From a virus, in IMG/VR virus record IMGVR_UViG_3300011115_000722, positions 1 through 34,328 of that record: a stretch of DNA of 34,328 nucleotides, one strand, 5' to 3'. Made by a program: the position numbers and the translations under genes. Shown here one piece after another: positions 4,843 through 14,382 of the stretch. Below the pieces are notes generated by a model that made no database searches, was not told the origin of the DNA, and was given only the letters and a program-made list of their open reading frames with translations. Each line of letters opens with the position of its first letter. The stretch's first letter is position 1.

Positions 4843-7166
4843 GGTGATTGCCTTAGTGAGTTTTGATTTTCAGACGGGGCTAGTTGGTTAACTGCGCCTT
4901 GCCTTGCAGCCGCCGTAAGTTGCGGACTCCATGTCGCACTGTCGGTCATGATCCGCAAAACCTTAATGCGTTCTTTTGCTGGCAGCATGTCTAGCATAGC
5001 GTTAGCACTAGCGCCGGATTTCATGCCTTCCGTCAACGCGGCCAGTGTAGCCTTGTTGACCTTGCCTTCAAACTCGCGCAAGCCTTGCCGAGCAACAGCG
5101 ATCTTGGTACTGAGTGACGGCGGAAAGTTAAACTTGGGCGTAGCATCTTGGATAATGTTTGACAGCGCCTCGCCGCCTTTTGTGGCTTGTTCTGCCAGTT
5201 TTTTATCCCGTGCAATGTCAGCGGCTATTTTTTCAAACTGTACTGCTGACTTGCCCATTTCTTTGGCAAAGTCATACTTGCCAGAGCCAAAGACATCCTC
5301 TACCAACTTGGGGTTGCGGCCTGTAACCAAGGCCACAAACCCTTCTTTATCGCCGGACGTATACAAGTTACGCGCAACGTCGGCTAGTTTCTTTTCTTCA
5401 ATGCCGTGCATACCATGCTCAAAGGTCTTGAGGTACGCGCCCCAACCCGTGCCGCCAGCCTGTTCTATTGCATCGTCAAACAACGGGCGGACATAGCCCA
5501 TAACCGACTGAGCAAATTTTCTGCGTTGGTCTTCTGTTGCGCCAGGGTTCAGATCCGCAATTGCACCCGCCACGCCATTTTTGCGAATTGCGTACAACGC
5601 TTCTGGGGTGATAATTCCGTACTTGTTTGTCCAATCTTGCAGCATCTGGGACACACGCGTTATAGCGCCCGCCGCATCTCGGTTCGTGCCTATGTCGGGG
5701 TTTGCTAATTTTGATTTCAAAGCAGACATAAGGCTTTCGGTCTTGAGTGGCTTTAACCCATTGGCTTCCAAACTAGCCAAAGCTGATTTTGCGTCCCGCG
5801 CTACTTCGCCAAACCGTAACGATGACTCTGCTGCGTCCGTTGCTACTTGATCTGCTTTTACGGCTAGTTGGCTGGGGTATGTACCTGCTGCGGGGTAACG
5901 CGGAATACCGAGACTCCGCACATCGCCGCCCATTGCGCTAGGCGCCCACGTTTTTGACCAATTATCAGCGCGATCTGCCGCCGCCGTAAATCGGCGAACG
6001 TCTTCTACTTTAGCCGCCGCGCCTTGTTCAAATTTAGCTGCTTTGGCTTCTAAGCCTGGTGCTATGCGCCCCGCTTCGCCAGCCGCGCCAAGTTCAATTT
6101 CCCGCATCGGCGTGGTGATGGCGTTCAAAGCATTTTTTGACCCTTCGCGTACTGCGCGGGATTCCGTTGCCGTAGCACCGCCCGCCAACCGCGCCAACTC
6201 ATTTGCTGTTGCGTCTGCTTGCGCTGCTGCTTGTCGGCTATAAAAGCTGGCAGGGTTTTGCTTTACCGCCAAAGCATCCAATGCCGCCCAGGTGGCGTTA
6301 TCTATTCCAGCCGCCGCTTGACCTGAACTGCCGCCCTGTGCCGCAACAGCGTTGGCCGCACGAATTGCAGCCAGATCCCCACCAGCTACCTTACGGGCAA
6401 TTTCACCCGCCTTAACCGCGCCTAGTTTTCCGGTTGTAGCATCCCATAGCCAACCACCGCCTTGGCCGAATAGTTTGACTACTCCCGCACCAACCGTGGG
6501 CAACGCCGCGCCTACTGCCGCGCCAGTGCCTATGTCTTCTGGGTTGACCGCAGCCGCGCCAGCGCCGCCAGCAATTGCACCACCCCCCGCCCGTAGCGCA
6601 ACATTGCCAACGCGTTGCAAGCCTGTGGTCGCCTGCGGCAAGCCTGTGGTCGCCTGCGGCAAGCCTGTCCTAAAGCCGCCGGTTTCAATAGCAATAGCTA
6701 ACGGGGCTAAGCGAGGTGCAACAGTAGTTACGCCCCTGCCGATAAGCCCACCGATTGGCAACGTACCGGCTATTTCTGTGCCGATCTTTCCCAATGCAAA
6801 AGCCGTAGACTCGGGGTCAGCGCCCATTGTCTCTAACGATTGCGTCATCTGCTGGCGACGATCATCTAACCGACCGGGGATGAAGGTTGATTCTTTACCC
6901 CGCGCTTGAGCGATTACATCAAATGGTGCCATTAGCGTAGCGCCGATAGATCCTGCGCCTCGCAGTGCGCCAGCCAGCACATCGCCCGCCATACCGGCGA
7001 CACCGCGATCTTGTGGGATCTCGCTAACGGGTGCGGCAGTAGGGGGCGCGCCCAAATGCGGGTTTTGACGGGTCACTTCCGCTTTAATTTCCTCTTGCGA
7101 AGCACCGGCTGGCCCTTCTATGCGATACGTTTTGCCATCTGGCGCAAGTATGCGGTAGGTAGTCAT
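4839..7166 (-). CDS. putative DNA ejection (internal virion) protein, 775 aa
   Basis: The start is the ATG at 7166, which overlaps the stop of the preceding gene (ATGA); the frame is open further upstream but only through that gene. The N-terminus (TYRILAPDGKTYRIEGPAGASQEE) is a short domain often found at the front of podovirus internal or ejection proteins. The rest is long, Ala-rich and largely helical, with a Gly/Ala-rich hydrophobic region near 85-240. It is the third of three long Ala-rich genes between the head and the fibre, matching the P22 gp7-gp20-gp16 arrangement, so it probably leaves the virion with the DNA. No lysozyme or transglycosylase motif was seen. Codons near 6617-6668 carry a 21-bp tandem repeat. 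Confidence 0.65.
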   Translation of the reverse strand: MTTYRILAPDGKTYRIEGPAGASQEEIKAEVTRQNPHLGAPPTAAPVSEIPQDRGVAGMAGDVLAGALRGAGSIGATLMAPFDVIAQARGKESTFIPGRLDDRRQQMTQSLETMGADPESTAFALGKIGTEIAGTLPIGGLIGRGVTTVAPRLAPLAIAIETGGFRTGLPQATTGLPQATTGLQRVGNVALRAGGGAIAGGAGAAAVNPEDIGTGAAVGAALPTVGAGVVKLFGQGGGWLWDATTGKLGAVKAGEIARKVAGGDLAAIRAANAVAAQGGSSGQAAAGIDNATWAALDALAVKQNPASFYSRQAAAQADATANELARLAGGATATESRAVREGSKNALNAITTPMREIELGAAGEAGRIAPGLEAKAAKFEQGAAAKVEDVRRFTAAADRADNWSKTWAPSAMGGDVRSLGIPRYPAAGTYPSQLAVKADQVATDAAESSLRFGEVARDAKSALASLEANGLKPLKTESLMSALKSKLANPDIGTNRDAAGAITRVSQMLQDWTNKYGIITPEALYAIRKNGVAGAIADLNPGATEDQRRKFAQSVMGYVRPLFDDAIEQAGGTGWGAYLKTFEHGMHGIEEKKLADVARNLYTSGDKEGFVALVTGRNPKLVEDVFGSGKYDFAKEMGKSAVQFEKIAADIARDKKLAEQATKGGEALSNIIQDATPKFNFPPSLSTKIAVARQGLREFEGKVNKATLAALTEGMKSGASANAMLDMLPAKERIKVLRIMTDSATWSPQLTAAARQGAVNQLAPSENQNSLRQSP
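6617..6668 (-). repeat. 21-bp tandem repeat inside the ejection-protein gene
   Basis: Two identical 21-base units (6617-6637 and 6638-6658) and a 10-base partial third (6659-6668) encode TGLPQAT repeats. The units are identical at DNA level, which suggests a recent duplication that could expand or contract in frame by slippage. Confidence 0.9.
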
Positions 7167-8812
7167 TCGGCCACCGCCGCGCCCCACGAACCAGACGCGC
7201 CGCCGCCGATATTACCCGCGCTTGCACCTCGCGCCTTATTCAACCTTTCTTGTGCGCGGCCTATCCCAACGCGAATAATGTTTTGGTATTCTCTTGCAGC
7301 GGTTACAAATTCTTTTTCGCTTTGCGCCAGACTCATGCGCGTTTTTGCAGCGGTAGCTTTTTCGCCTTCTTTTTCTGTTATGGAACCGCCGCCTCTAAGA
7401 GACTCAAACGCTTCCAAAAATGCGCCGCTAGTAACTTCGCGGAATCGTTCTTGAAAATCGGACGCGCTAGTGCCGGGTATAAAGCGCAACCCTATTCCAG
7501 CACCAACGGCGTTTTCAAACCCAGGGTGTGGGCCTTTACCTTTGCTGTGTACTATCTTGTCGCCCACCACTCTGCTATCACCCAACATAGCGTCAATATT
7601 AGCCAATGCCTTTTGACTGCTTGCTATTGCGTTAGGCAGTGTTCTTACCGCCGCTACCATATCTTTACCTGTTGCAGTGCCTTCAGCCCTAGCTGATTCA
7701 AGCCTTACTATAGCCGCCGGGTCTTTTTCGCCGCCAGGTATAAAGGTTTGCCCGCCTTTGCCATCCGGTTGCATACCTTTTGCCGCCATCTCGCGCAATA
7801 CTCTGTTTGAATACCCGCCCGTTGCTGCGGGTGCGGCGGGGCGGGCAATCATTGCGTTAACAGGCGCGGCGGGTGGTGTGCCTATTGCGTTAGTTGGCGC
7901 GGCTACAGATGCGTTACTTGCCGCTGGGGGCTGCATCGCCGTTCCCGCAGGCACAACATTTACAAATTTAAGTTGTTCAGGATCCCATTTCATACCCGCT
8001 GCATTGGCGGACAATAGCGCCGCAACAGTGCTTGGCGCTGCCCCCATCGGGGTATCAACCGGGATGCCAACTGAATTGCCAAAGAAATCTACTTTTTCTG
8101 CTCTACTGACGTTACCCAGAGGCGTGGTTCTTGTCGTAAATTTCAACAGGTCAACAAATTTATCTGCTGACATACCCATGTTTTGCGTGGCCCATTTGTT
8201 CGCGCCGCCGGGCGAATTGAACAAATTTACAGCATCAGCAACATCTTGGTCTTCTGTCTTGAACCTACTCACTATCGGCCCTAACAACTTATCTCTATGA
8301 GTTGCTCTGACATATCTTTCAACGCCTGCTGCGTCGGTAACTCTAGGTACTTCGGTTTGAAATTGTTTCAATGTATGGTCAACAGCCTCACGCGCTTGTT
8401 TTTCTACTTTCCCTTGCGCTTCTCTGTTAATCGTTTCTTTATGTTCCCTCTCATTAATTTTTGCCAACTCGCCAGGAATTAGGTAAGCACTAGGAGTTCC
8501 AAGAAGTTTTTTAACAATACTTTCTCTCATTGAAGGATATGGTGATTGACCAGCACCACCTGCCATTCCTCCCGCAGTTCCGCCTGTCCCAAAATCGGCT
8601 CCTGCGTAGGCTTGACCAAGCAGGGCTTGTCCTTCTTCGGCGCGTCTAGCAGTTCTGAGTTGTGATTGCGCTAGTTCATTTTGATTTACCAACCCCTGCA
8701 TCTGCATCGCTTGGAGCATATTGGCGTTCTGCTGCTCCGGCGTGCGGATAAACGCATTGCCGATCTTCGCGGGGCTTTGCGTGTCGAGTATGCCAAAGTT
8801 GATGTCTGCCAT
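7163..8812 (-). CDS. putative DNA ejection (internal virion) protein, 549 aa
   Basis: A long Ala/Gln-rich protein. Residues 20-70 are helical with many Gln, residues about 60-80 Gly-rich, 260-345 a low-complexity Ala/Pro linker, and the C-terminal third helical (about 375-530). No enzymatic motif is seen. The ATG at 8812 lies two bases after the stop of the previous gene, so translation is probably coupled. Position as the middle of three long genes between gp10/fibre genes and the tail spike supports a role equivalent to one of the P22 ejection proteins; sequence family is not recognised. Confidence 0.6.
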   Translation of the reverse strand: MADINFGILDTQSPAKIGNAFIRTPEQQNANMLQAMQMQGLVNQNELAQSQLRTARRAEEGQALLGQAYAGADFGTGGTAGGMAGGAGQSPYPSMRESIVKKLLGTPSAYLIPGELAKINEREHKETINREAQGKVEKQAREAVDHTLKQFQTEVPRVTDAAGVERYVRATHRDKLLGPIVSRFKTEDQDVADAVNLFNSPGGANKWATQNMGMSADKFVDLLKFTTRTTPLGNVSRAEKVDFFGNSVGIPVDTPMGAAPSTVAALLSANAAGMKWDPEQLKFVNVVPAGTAMQPPAASNASVAAPTNAIGTPPAAPVNAMIARPAAPAATGGYSNRVLREMAAKGMQPDGKGGQTFIPGGEKDPAAIVRLESARAEGTATGKDMVAAVRTLPNAIASSQKALANIDAMLGDSRVVGDKIVHSKGKGPHPGFENAVGAGIGLRFIPGTSASDFQERFREVTSGAFLEAFESLRGGGSITEKEGEKATAAKTRMSLAQSEKEFVTAAREYQNIIRVGIGRAQERLNKARGASAGNIGGGASGSWGAAVAE

Positions 8813-8814
8813 GA

Positions 8815-10392
8815 TTACACCACCGGCCGTCTATTGAGTTGGTTTTGGAAAAACTCGTTCATTGGGTTGGGCGCAAGGTAGTTTGCAAATGCGTTGCCGA
8901 CGTTGCCGTATGCCGATTGGTTGGCTTGCGCGGCGGTCAGCCCCGCGTTAGCTTGAGTGCCTGCGGCGCTCATGCCAAGGTTGCCCACGTTGGTTGCGTA
9001 ATTAGTCGAAGCCGCATTTTGCACGGCAGCAGCCGGTGGCCCATAGCCCGCCAAATTTCCTAGCGCGGTGCGCTGCGTACTCAAGTCTTGGTTGTACCGA
9101 TTGTAAGCGTTCGTAATATCTTCTTGACCCGCCGCGCTCGCGATGTCCAAAACGCCCCGTCGCATCGGCCCTGAATCAACTCGCCCCATTGCAGCTAGTT
9201 TGTTAGTGTAGTCTTTTAGCTTTTTATCTAAACTAAATTGATAATACGGTGACTGTATGTAGTCCTTATTAGGGTCAAACGGGCGCACTAGCGGGCCAGG
9301 TCGTCCAGCAGCTTGGTCTTCCGATGAACCCATAATGCCTTTTGTGTATGGGCCTAAAGCATTTACGCTTGTTTGATAGAACGGTTGCGACCGCGACAAT
9401 TGGTCTTGATACATCTGCGTTTGGAGTGCCGTAGCGCGGTCAGCCGCACCCGTACCAATGTTTGCCGCAGTAGAGGCGGCTTTACCGATCCGGCTGGCCC
9501 CGTACAGCGAGGTAAGGCTGGAGATCCCCGCCGCGCCTAAGCCCATAAGCTGCTTTTCGGACAAGCCGGTAGCTGCCATAAGTTTCTGGAGCATCCCTAG
9601 CCCAGACGCGGTGGCACCGGGCGCACCAACGCCTGCATTGGCCGCAAACTCGTCCGCGCTCAATGTCCCCTCACCGCCAGCACCGGGGGCGTACCCTCCG
9701 CTAGGGGATGGGGCCGGGAAACTCTGATAATCGCCTAAGTCCGTGTAGTCGGGACTGCTAGTCGGGAAACTTTGATAGTCTCCAAGGTTAAATTCTCCGG
9801 CCATATTGCCTCCTGTGTACGCGGGGCCAGCATTGGCCGCAAACTCTTGGGCTGATAATGCGTTCTCGCCGCCAGCACCGGGGTTGTACCCTCCGCTGAA
9901 ACCGTTATAGGCTCCAAGCGCGTTTGTTCCTGCACCAATCAAATCGCCTTGGCTTAGACTGTTTGCCGCATTTGCCGCCAGTAGAAACGGTTGCTGCGGG
10001 CCGGGAAACAACGCGGCAATTTTGGCAATCGGCCCAAGATTGCCAAGCAACCCGCCATCCGGCTTTTGTGTGGCTTGCCAGCGTTGCTGTGCTTGCTGTG
10101 CGCCTTGATCCACAAAGCCTTGCGTAGCTTGATTAAAACGCGATGGGTCTGCCCCCCGCGCAGCCAAGGCATCCGAGACCGCCCGTTGAGCAATGGCAGA
10201 ATAGTTGCTGCCTTCGGTGTAGCCGCTGTTGTACGCCGCCCGATGCTCGTCGCCAAACACCGGAACGGCAGCGGCTAGTTCGTCTTCTGTCAGCCCCACT
10301 TGTTGCCCAAGCTGGCGGATGAGCGCCGCAGTCGAGCGGATATCAAAATTGCTCTGGTCGTATTGGCCGAGTACGTCTTCTAGCATTGCCAT
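8815..10392 (-). CDS. putative DNA ejection / virion structural protein, 525 aa
   Basis: The ATG at 10392 follows AGGAGAAAGAC, a good binding site. The N-terminal 130 residues are mixed helical. Residues 160-260 are low complexity with internal duplications: a 23-residue unit at 167-189 and again at 232-254 (both ending EFAANAG), and LGDYQSFP at 203-210 and 219-226. Residues 290-525 resemble a region found in podovirus DNA-transfer proteins (DNKDY-like, then YYQFSLDKK, MGRVDSGP and Ala/Asn-rich repeats). It is the first of the three presumed ejection genes. Function is assigned by position and general character. Confidence 0.62.
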   Translation of the reverse strand: MAMLEDVLGQYDQSNFDIRSTAALIRQLGQQVGLTEDELAAAVPVFGDEHRAAYNSGYTEGSNYSAIAQRAVSDALAARGADPSRFNQATQGFVDQGAQQAQQRWQATQKPDGGLLGNLGPIAKIAALFPGPQQPFLLAANAANSLSQGDLIGAGTNALGAYNGFSGGYNPGAGGENALSAQEFAANAGPAYTGGNMAGEFNLGDYQSFPTSSPDYTDLGDYQSFPAPSPSGGYAPGAGGEGTLSADEFAANAGVGAPGATASGLGMLQKLMAATGLSEKQLMGLGAAGISSLTSLYGASRIGKAASTAANIGTGAADRATALQTQMYQDQLSRSQPFYQTSVNALGPYTKGIMGSSEDQAAGRPGPLVRPFDPNKDYIQSPYYQFSLDKKLKDYTNKLAAMGRVDSGPMRRGVLDIASAAGQEDITNAYNRYNQDLSTQRTALGNLAGYGPPAAAVQNAASTNYATNVGNLGMSAAGTQANAGLTAAQANQSAYGNVGNAFANYLAPNPMNEFFQNQLNRRPVV

Positions 10393-10411
10393 GTCTTTCT
10401 CCTGTGGCCTA

Positions 10412-10747
10412 TCAGCTAACTTCCCGCCCCGAGGCGCGGATGTTGATGGCCGAGGCCGTTCCAGCGATGGTGGAGATAAACCCGCTTGCCATCAGCACCT
10501 GGCCGACAATCTCAGGGAAAGTGTACACCTCGGACGCGGCCAGAGTCTTGGTCTTAGTGATCAAGTTCTGGTTGCCCGCCGTGTCCGCCGCCGTGACCAA
10601 GTTGACGCTCAAGGTCGCCGCAGTTGCGCTGAAGTTGGTCGCCGTGAACTTGTCGATGATCGTGGTGACGTTGGTCGCGGTGTATTGGGTTGTTTGGCTA
10701 TTCTCGGCGGTCTTGGCCGGGATCAGTACTTTTACGGTGACGGTCAT
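10412..10747 (-). CDS. small structural-type protein, 111 aa
   Basis: This is a Thr/Ala/Val-rich protein with alternating polar and hydrophobic residues, as in beta-sandwich virion proteins. It has no cysteine or membrane span. It lies between the fibre gene and the first ejection gene, 19 bases before the latter, so it is probably a minor virion component. The family is not recognised. The ATG follows CCGGGAAAAACC, a modest binding site. Confidence 0.7.
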   Translation of the reverse strand: MTVTVKVLIPAKTAENSQTTQYTATNVTTIIDKFTATNFSATAATLSVNLVTAADTAGNQNLITKTKTLAASEVYTFPEIVGQVLMASGFISTIAGTASAINIRASGREVS

Positions 10748-10778
10748 GGTTTTTCCCGGTTAAATAATTGGATGCTGT

Positions 10779-12239
10779 TTAACACGCTTGTTCTGTAATT
10801 GCGCTTGCTACGTTGTAAGTTCCAGCCGCCATTGCTAGTTGCAAAGATGCGCCGCTTGAAGTCCATGTTCTTACTGCTGGTACGCCCCGGTTTATAGAAC
10901 TAATCACCATCGGCACTCCGCTTGGCATGAACAAAACCAAATCTACAAACGAATTTGTTGGCGAAGCCGTGTTGTAACCGTTAGCTAAAACCAAAGCTAC
11001 AGAAGCCCCGACACTTGAACCGCCAGAAACAATCGACCATATCGTTGTTGCGCCGGTAACAGAAATTCGTCCTGTACCGTCTTGGAATGAACGCTGCCCA
11101 AAGGAAAATAACCCAGTTGCCGATAGCGTTGTAAAGTAACCAGTATTTGCCGTTGTAACGCCAACCGTCCCGTTGATGTTGATGCTAGCCGTGCCGGTCA
11201 GGTTTGTTACCGAACCGCTAGACGGTGTGCCTAACGCACCGCCGTTGACCAGATAACTGCCCGCCGGTTGCTTGTTGTTGAACGTAGTCCAATCCGCGCT
11301 GGTTAGGTAGCCGTTGACGCTTGTTGTTGCAGCCGCCATTGAGATTGCTGGGGTCGCGCCGCCAGAACTGACAACCGGCGCTGTGCCGGTCACGCTGGTG
11401 ACGGTTCCTTGCGGATTGGCAGCGGTTGTGATGCTGGTCACCCGCCCGTAGGTGTCGATGGTGACTACGGGGATGAGCGACACAGATCCGGTCGTTCCCG
11501 GCGTGGCAATGCCAGAAACCAAGTCGATGACAGGAGTTGCCCCGCCCGTGCTGGTAATCCGCCCGGCAGTACCGCTAACAGAGGTTACGGTGCCGCTGCC
11601 CTTGCCATTAAACGTATTCCAATCCGTGCTGGTCAGATAGCCGTTGACCGACGTTGTAGCAGCGGGCATTGAGATTGCTGGCGTAGTGCCACCAGAGGAC
11701 ACAACGGGGGCGGTTCCGGTCACGCTGGTCACCGTGCCAGCCGCCGCCGTTGCCCAAGTCGGCGTACCGGCTCCTGCGCTGGTCAGCACCTGGCCTACTG
11801 TCCCCGCTGCGCTGACCGCCAACGCTGGGCCGGTGCCGTAGACGATGCCCCCCGCCGTTGGGCTACCGTCAAGGTTGTAGTTGGCAATGGTGCCGGTCTG
11901 CACAACCGGGTGGAGGTACGCGCCTTGAATGGCGGCTTCGGCGTTCTCAAACCGCGCCATCATCGACATGAGTTGCGCGGTGTCCAAGGTAGCCAAGAAG
12001 TCGCCCGATTGATCCTCGTACTGCGGGGCGATGTTCTGGTTGATCTGGATCAGCAACTCGGTCAGATCGGGCTGATTGGGTGGCCCAAGCTGCACTTCCT
12101 CAAGCGATATGGGGTTGTTGCCGTTACCGGCCAGAGTAAACAGGTTGAGGAAAAACCGATACCACTCCCGCGCCATAAGGCCGGTGCGCTCGTCAATAAA
12201 CGGCACCCGAGGCGCGGGGATGTTGGTGACGTTAGGCAT
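10779..12239 (-). CDS. fibre / tail-needle-position protein with repeated beta domains, 486 aa
   Basis: The N-terminal 110 residues are conserved in style (PNVTNIPAPRVPFIDERTGLM, then a helical 80-105 segment) and probably attach to the tail. Residues 168-213 and 278-323 are near-identical repeats (GTVTSVTGTAPVVSSGG, then AISM, ATTSVNGYLTS and DWTTF), and a diverged copy begins near 216. These are typical of phage fibre shafts. The last 100 residues would be the tip. It follows the gp10-like gene with an eight-base overlap, the position of the P22 gp26 needle, but size and repeats argue for a fibre rather than a needle. Confidence 0.7.
   Translation of the reverse strand: MPNVTNIPAPRVPFIDERTGLMAREWYRFFLNLFTLAGNGNNPISLEEVQLGPPNQPDLTELLIQINQNIAPQYEDQSGDFLATLDTAQLMSMMARFENAEAAIQGAYLHPVVQTGTIANYNLDGSPTAGGIVYGTGPALAVSAAGTVGQVLTSAGAGTPTWATAAAGTVTSVTGTAPVVSSGGTTPAISMPAATTSVNGYLTSTDWNTFNGKGSGTVTSVSGTAGRITSTGGATPVIDLVSGIATPGTTGSVSLIPVVTIDTYGRVTSITTAANPQGTVTSVTGTAPVVSSGGATPAISMAAATTSVNGYLTSADWTTFNNKQPAGSYLVNGGALGTPSSGSVTNLTGTASININGTVGVTTANTGYFTTLSATGLFSFGQRSFQDGTGRISVTGATTIWSIVSGGSSVGASVALVLANGYNTASPTNSFVDLVLFMPSGVPMVISSINRGVPAVRTWTSSGASLQLAMAAGTYNVASAITEQAC
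11271..11408 (-). repeat. fibre repeat, copy 2 (46 codons)
   Basis: Codons 278-323 of the fibre gene repeat codons 168-213 (11601-11738) with only a few changed residues, at an exact offset of 330 bp. This is a domain duplication that offers a substrate for in-frame recombination. Confidence 0.85.
11601..11738 (-). repeat. fibre repeat, copy 1 (46 codons)
   Basis: Codons 168-213 of the fibre gene, repeated 330 bp downstream in the gene at 11271-11408. Both carry TAPVVSSGG and ATTSVNGYLTS. Confidence 0.85.
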
Positions 12240-13668
12240 TGGTCGGGGTAACGAACAGTTCCGCGCCCATGATGGCGATCTTGACCGGATCGGTTCCAGA
12301 CACCTCGTACACCCGGTCGCGGATCTTCTCCGTCATGCCGAGCCGCCGCCAGATTGTGCGGTAGCCATAGCCGCCGATTGCGCCCATTGACTTCCAATGC
12401 TCGTTTGACCAAGTATGCCCTGCGTCATCCGACCAGCGCAACATGACCTGTGGGTCGCTGCCTTGCCCGCTGTTGAGGCCCACGCCCGTTTGAGCATCGA
12501 GTTGCAGCGAGTGATGCGCGGTGCGCTTGAGGTTGTTCTGCCCCGTAGCCAGCGCCCGCCACGACCGCAGCCACTTCTGGATTTGGTCGTCGTCAGCGTA
12601 GACCTCAAGGTCAAAGGCGTACACTCGCCCGTCCTCATAGTCGCCCACCACAATCTCGTCATTGAACGACATCTGGCAGTTGCTGCGGTGCCGGACAAAT
12701 TCCCCGTCCTGAAACGCTGCCCGCTCGTGCCACAGCATGGTCGATACGTCAAAGACCCATGTCGCGTTGGCAGACGGGAAGATCAGCACATAGAACGGGT
12801 GACCGTCCTGCTGGTAGGTGTAGCCAATCGCGTCAGTAATGTTGCCGTAGCTTTGGATGGCGTATTCCACCGCGTTGGTCGAGATCCGTGCGGGCGTGTA
12901 GCCGTTGGCCCGGTAGACAATCCCACGGCCCCGAGCGTCCGACCCTAGCCAGAACACGCTGTTGTCTAGTTTTGCCACAGAGTACGCGGCCTCGCAGCCA
13001 ACTTCCATAAACGCGCCCTGAACACGCGCTAGGGGAAAGTCCGGCGTTCCCGCGTCGTACCAGACCTCCACGCTGTTGTTGCCGAATAGATAGACTTCGC
13101 GATGGTCTACGATCAGCGCCACTACGTCATCGGGGTAGCCCTCCGCGCTGGCAAAATCCAGAGGGTCAACCGACGCGCCGTCTAGCAAGCTGGTTACCCA
13201 AAACTTCTGGCTGTTCGGTTCGTTGAATACGAAGTACCCGTCAAGGTAGCCCACTGATCCCGCGCCGGGAAAGTCAACGTCCGTGATCTGGGCAAACACC
13301 GCCGTAGATATGTTGTAGATGTAGCTTAGCGGGTTGCAGGCGATAAAGATCTGCGTCCCGTTGTCGGCCATGCTAACCGGGCCGGTGCCGGTGACGGTGC
13401 CAAGCAGGGTAGCCGTGTAGCTGGTAGACAAGCTGTAGAACTGACTTCCCGACACCACATAGGCCACGCCGTTGGTAACCCATAGCCCGCGAATAGGGCC
13501 GGTGCCAACGGTTGCAAGTAACCGCAAGCCGGGACACCGCAGCAGGAACCCCGCCTCTTTTCCTCCGCTGCCTTCGGGGATAGCTTCAGGAAAAAGATTA
13601 ATCATGCGATTGTCTGCCGCATTGATTGACCGGGTGACGTAGCTACCGCCAAGGATAGGCGTTTTCAA
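12232..13668 (-). CDS. P22 gp10-like packaged-DNA stabilisation protein (tail hub)
   Basis: The N-terminus (TPILGGSYVTRSINAADNRM, then NLFPE and CPGLRLLATVGTGPIRG) is characteristic of the gp10-like family (Phage_stabilise type), which forms part of the tail hub under the portal and keeps packaged DNA in. At 478 residues it has the usual length. The start appears to be TTG at 13668, immediately after the TAA of the gp4-like gene; the next in-frame ATG is at codon 22, inside conserved sequence, so TTG with translational coupling is the better choice. The gene order gp4, gp10 is as in P22. Confidence 0.88.
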   Translation of the reverse strand: MKTPILGGSYVTRSINAADNRMINLFPEAIPEGSGGKEAGFLLRCPGLRLLATVGTGPIRGLWVTNGVAYVVSGSQFYSLSTSYTATLLGTVTGTGPVSMADNGTQIFIACNPLSYIYNISTAVFAQITDVDFPGAGSVGYLDGYFVFNEPNSQKFWVTSLLDGASVDPLDFASAEGYPDDVVALIVDHREVYLFGNNSVEVWYDAGTPDFPLARVQGAFMEVGCEAAYSVAKLDNSVFWLGSDARGRGIVYRANGYTPARISTNAVEYAIQSYGNITDAIGYTYQQDGHPFYVLIFPSANATWVFDVSTMLWHERAAFQDGEFVRHRSNCQMSFNDEIVVGDYEDGRVYAFDLEVYADDDQIQKWLRSWRALATGQNNLKRTAHHSLQLDAQTGVGLNSGQGSDPQVMLRWSDDAGHTWSNEHWKSMGAIGGYGYRTIWRRLGMTEKIRDRVYEVSGTDPVKIAIMGAELFVTPTNA

Positions 13669-14382
13669 TTAGTAATTGCCACTGTAGATATTGAACCGCT
13701 GGCGGGTTGCCACGATGCTGTACGGCAGGCTCATTACATCGTCGGGGTTGTTGATCCGCTTGATGTTGCGCTTGGAGGACATCGCAATCCGCTGCACTTG
13801 GGGCGGCGGCTCCACGCCAAACTCGGCAGCAATCTCACACGCCAGATTGAATCGGAAACAACGCAAATAGCCGGGAGGCACCACTAACGTGGTCGCTAGA
13901 GTCGCTGGCTCGACCAGTTCGGTAACGCTGATGAAGTGCCACTCCAGCGCCTTTGTCGGCACGGGGTAGATGTACATGTCCATATTGGGCATGTCCATGT
14001 TTACCCAGATCACCTGCGGATAGGTGCTGGTGACGGTCTTTACCGCAATGCCGTCGTACTGTTGCTGGTTGATAATCTTGATGCCAAAACTGATGTTGTT
14101 ACTTGGATCTCGAAAGTACGTTGCGTCATCCAGTAACACGGGTCGGTTGCCAACAAAGTCGCCAGTTGGCCCAATGGTTCTGGATTTGGTAGACGCAGGC
14201 CAGGTGAACACTTGGTCTTGCGTTGAGAACACGGACAGGCGCTCAGCCGACCAGCTATCCAACATCTGGTTCAGCGCAGTCAGCGCGTCATCGGAAGTCG
14301 CCGCAGAAGGCGTTTCCCCTTCGGCCAATTGACCGATAAGGCGCAACGCTCCGTTGATCTGATCGCCAGCGGAAGTGGTCAT
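13669..14382 (-). CDS. P22 gp4-like tail accessory factor
   Basis: The 237-residue protein begins with a helical region (GDQINGALRLIGQLAEGE, then ALTALNQMLDSWSAERL) typical of the P22 gp4-like packaged-DNA stabilisation proteins that bind beneath the portal ring. A beta-rich middle and a C-terminal segment with SSKRNIKRIN and SIVATRQRFNI follow. P22 gp4 also has muramidase activity; no catalytic residues can be assigned here. The start overlaps the stop of the previous small gene (ATGA, 14379-14382), and the stop abuts the TTG of the gp10-like gene. Confidence 0.85.
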   Translation of the reverse strand: MTTSAGDQINGALRLIGQLAEGETPSAATSDDALTALNQMLDSWSAERLSVFSTQDQVFTWPASTKSRTIGPTGDFVGNRPVLLDDATYFRDPSNNISFGIKIINQQQYDGIAVKTVTSTYPQVIWVNMDMPNMDMYIYPVPTKALEWHFISVTELVEPATLATTLVVPPGYLRCFRFNLACEIAAEFGVEPPPQVQRIAMSSKRNIKRINNPDDVMSLPYSIVATRQRFNIYSGNY

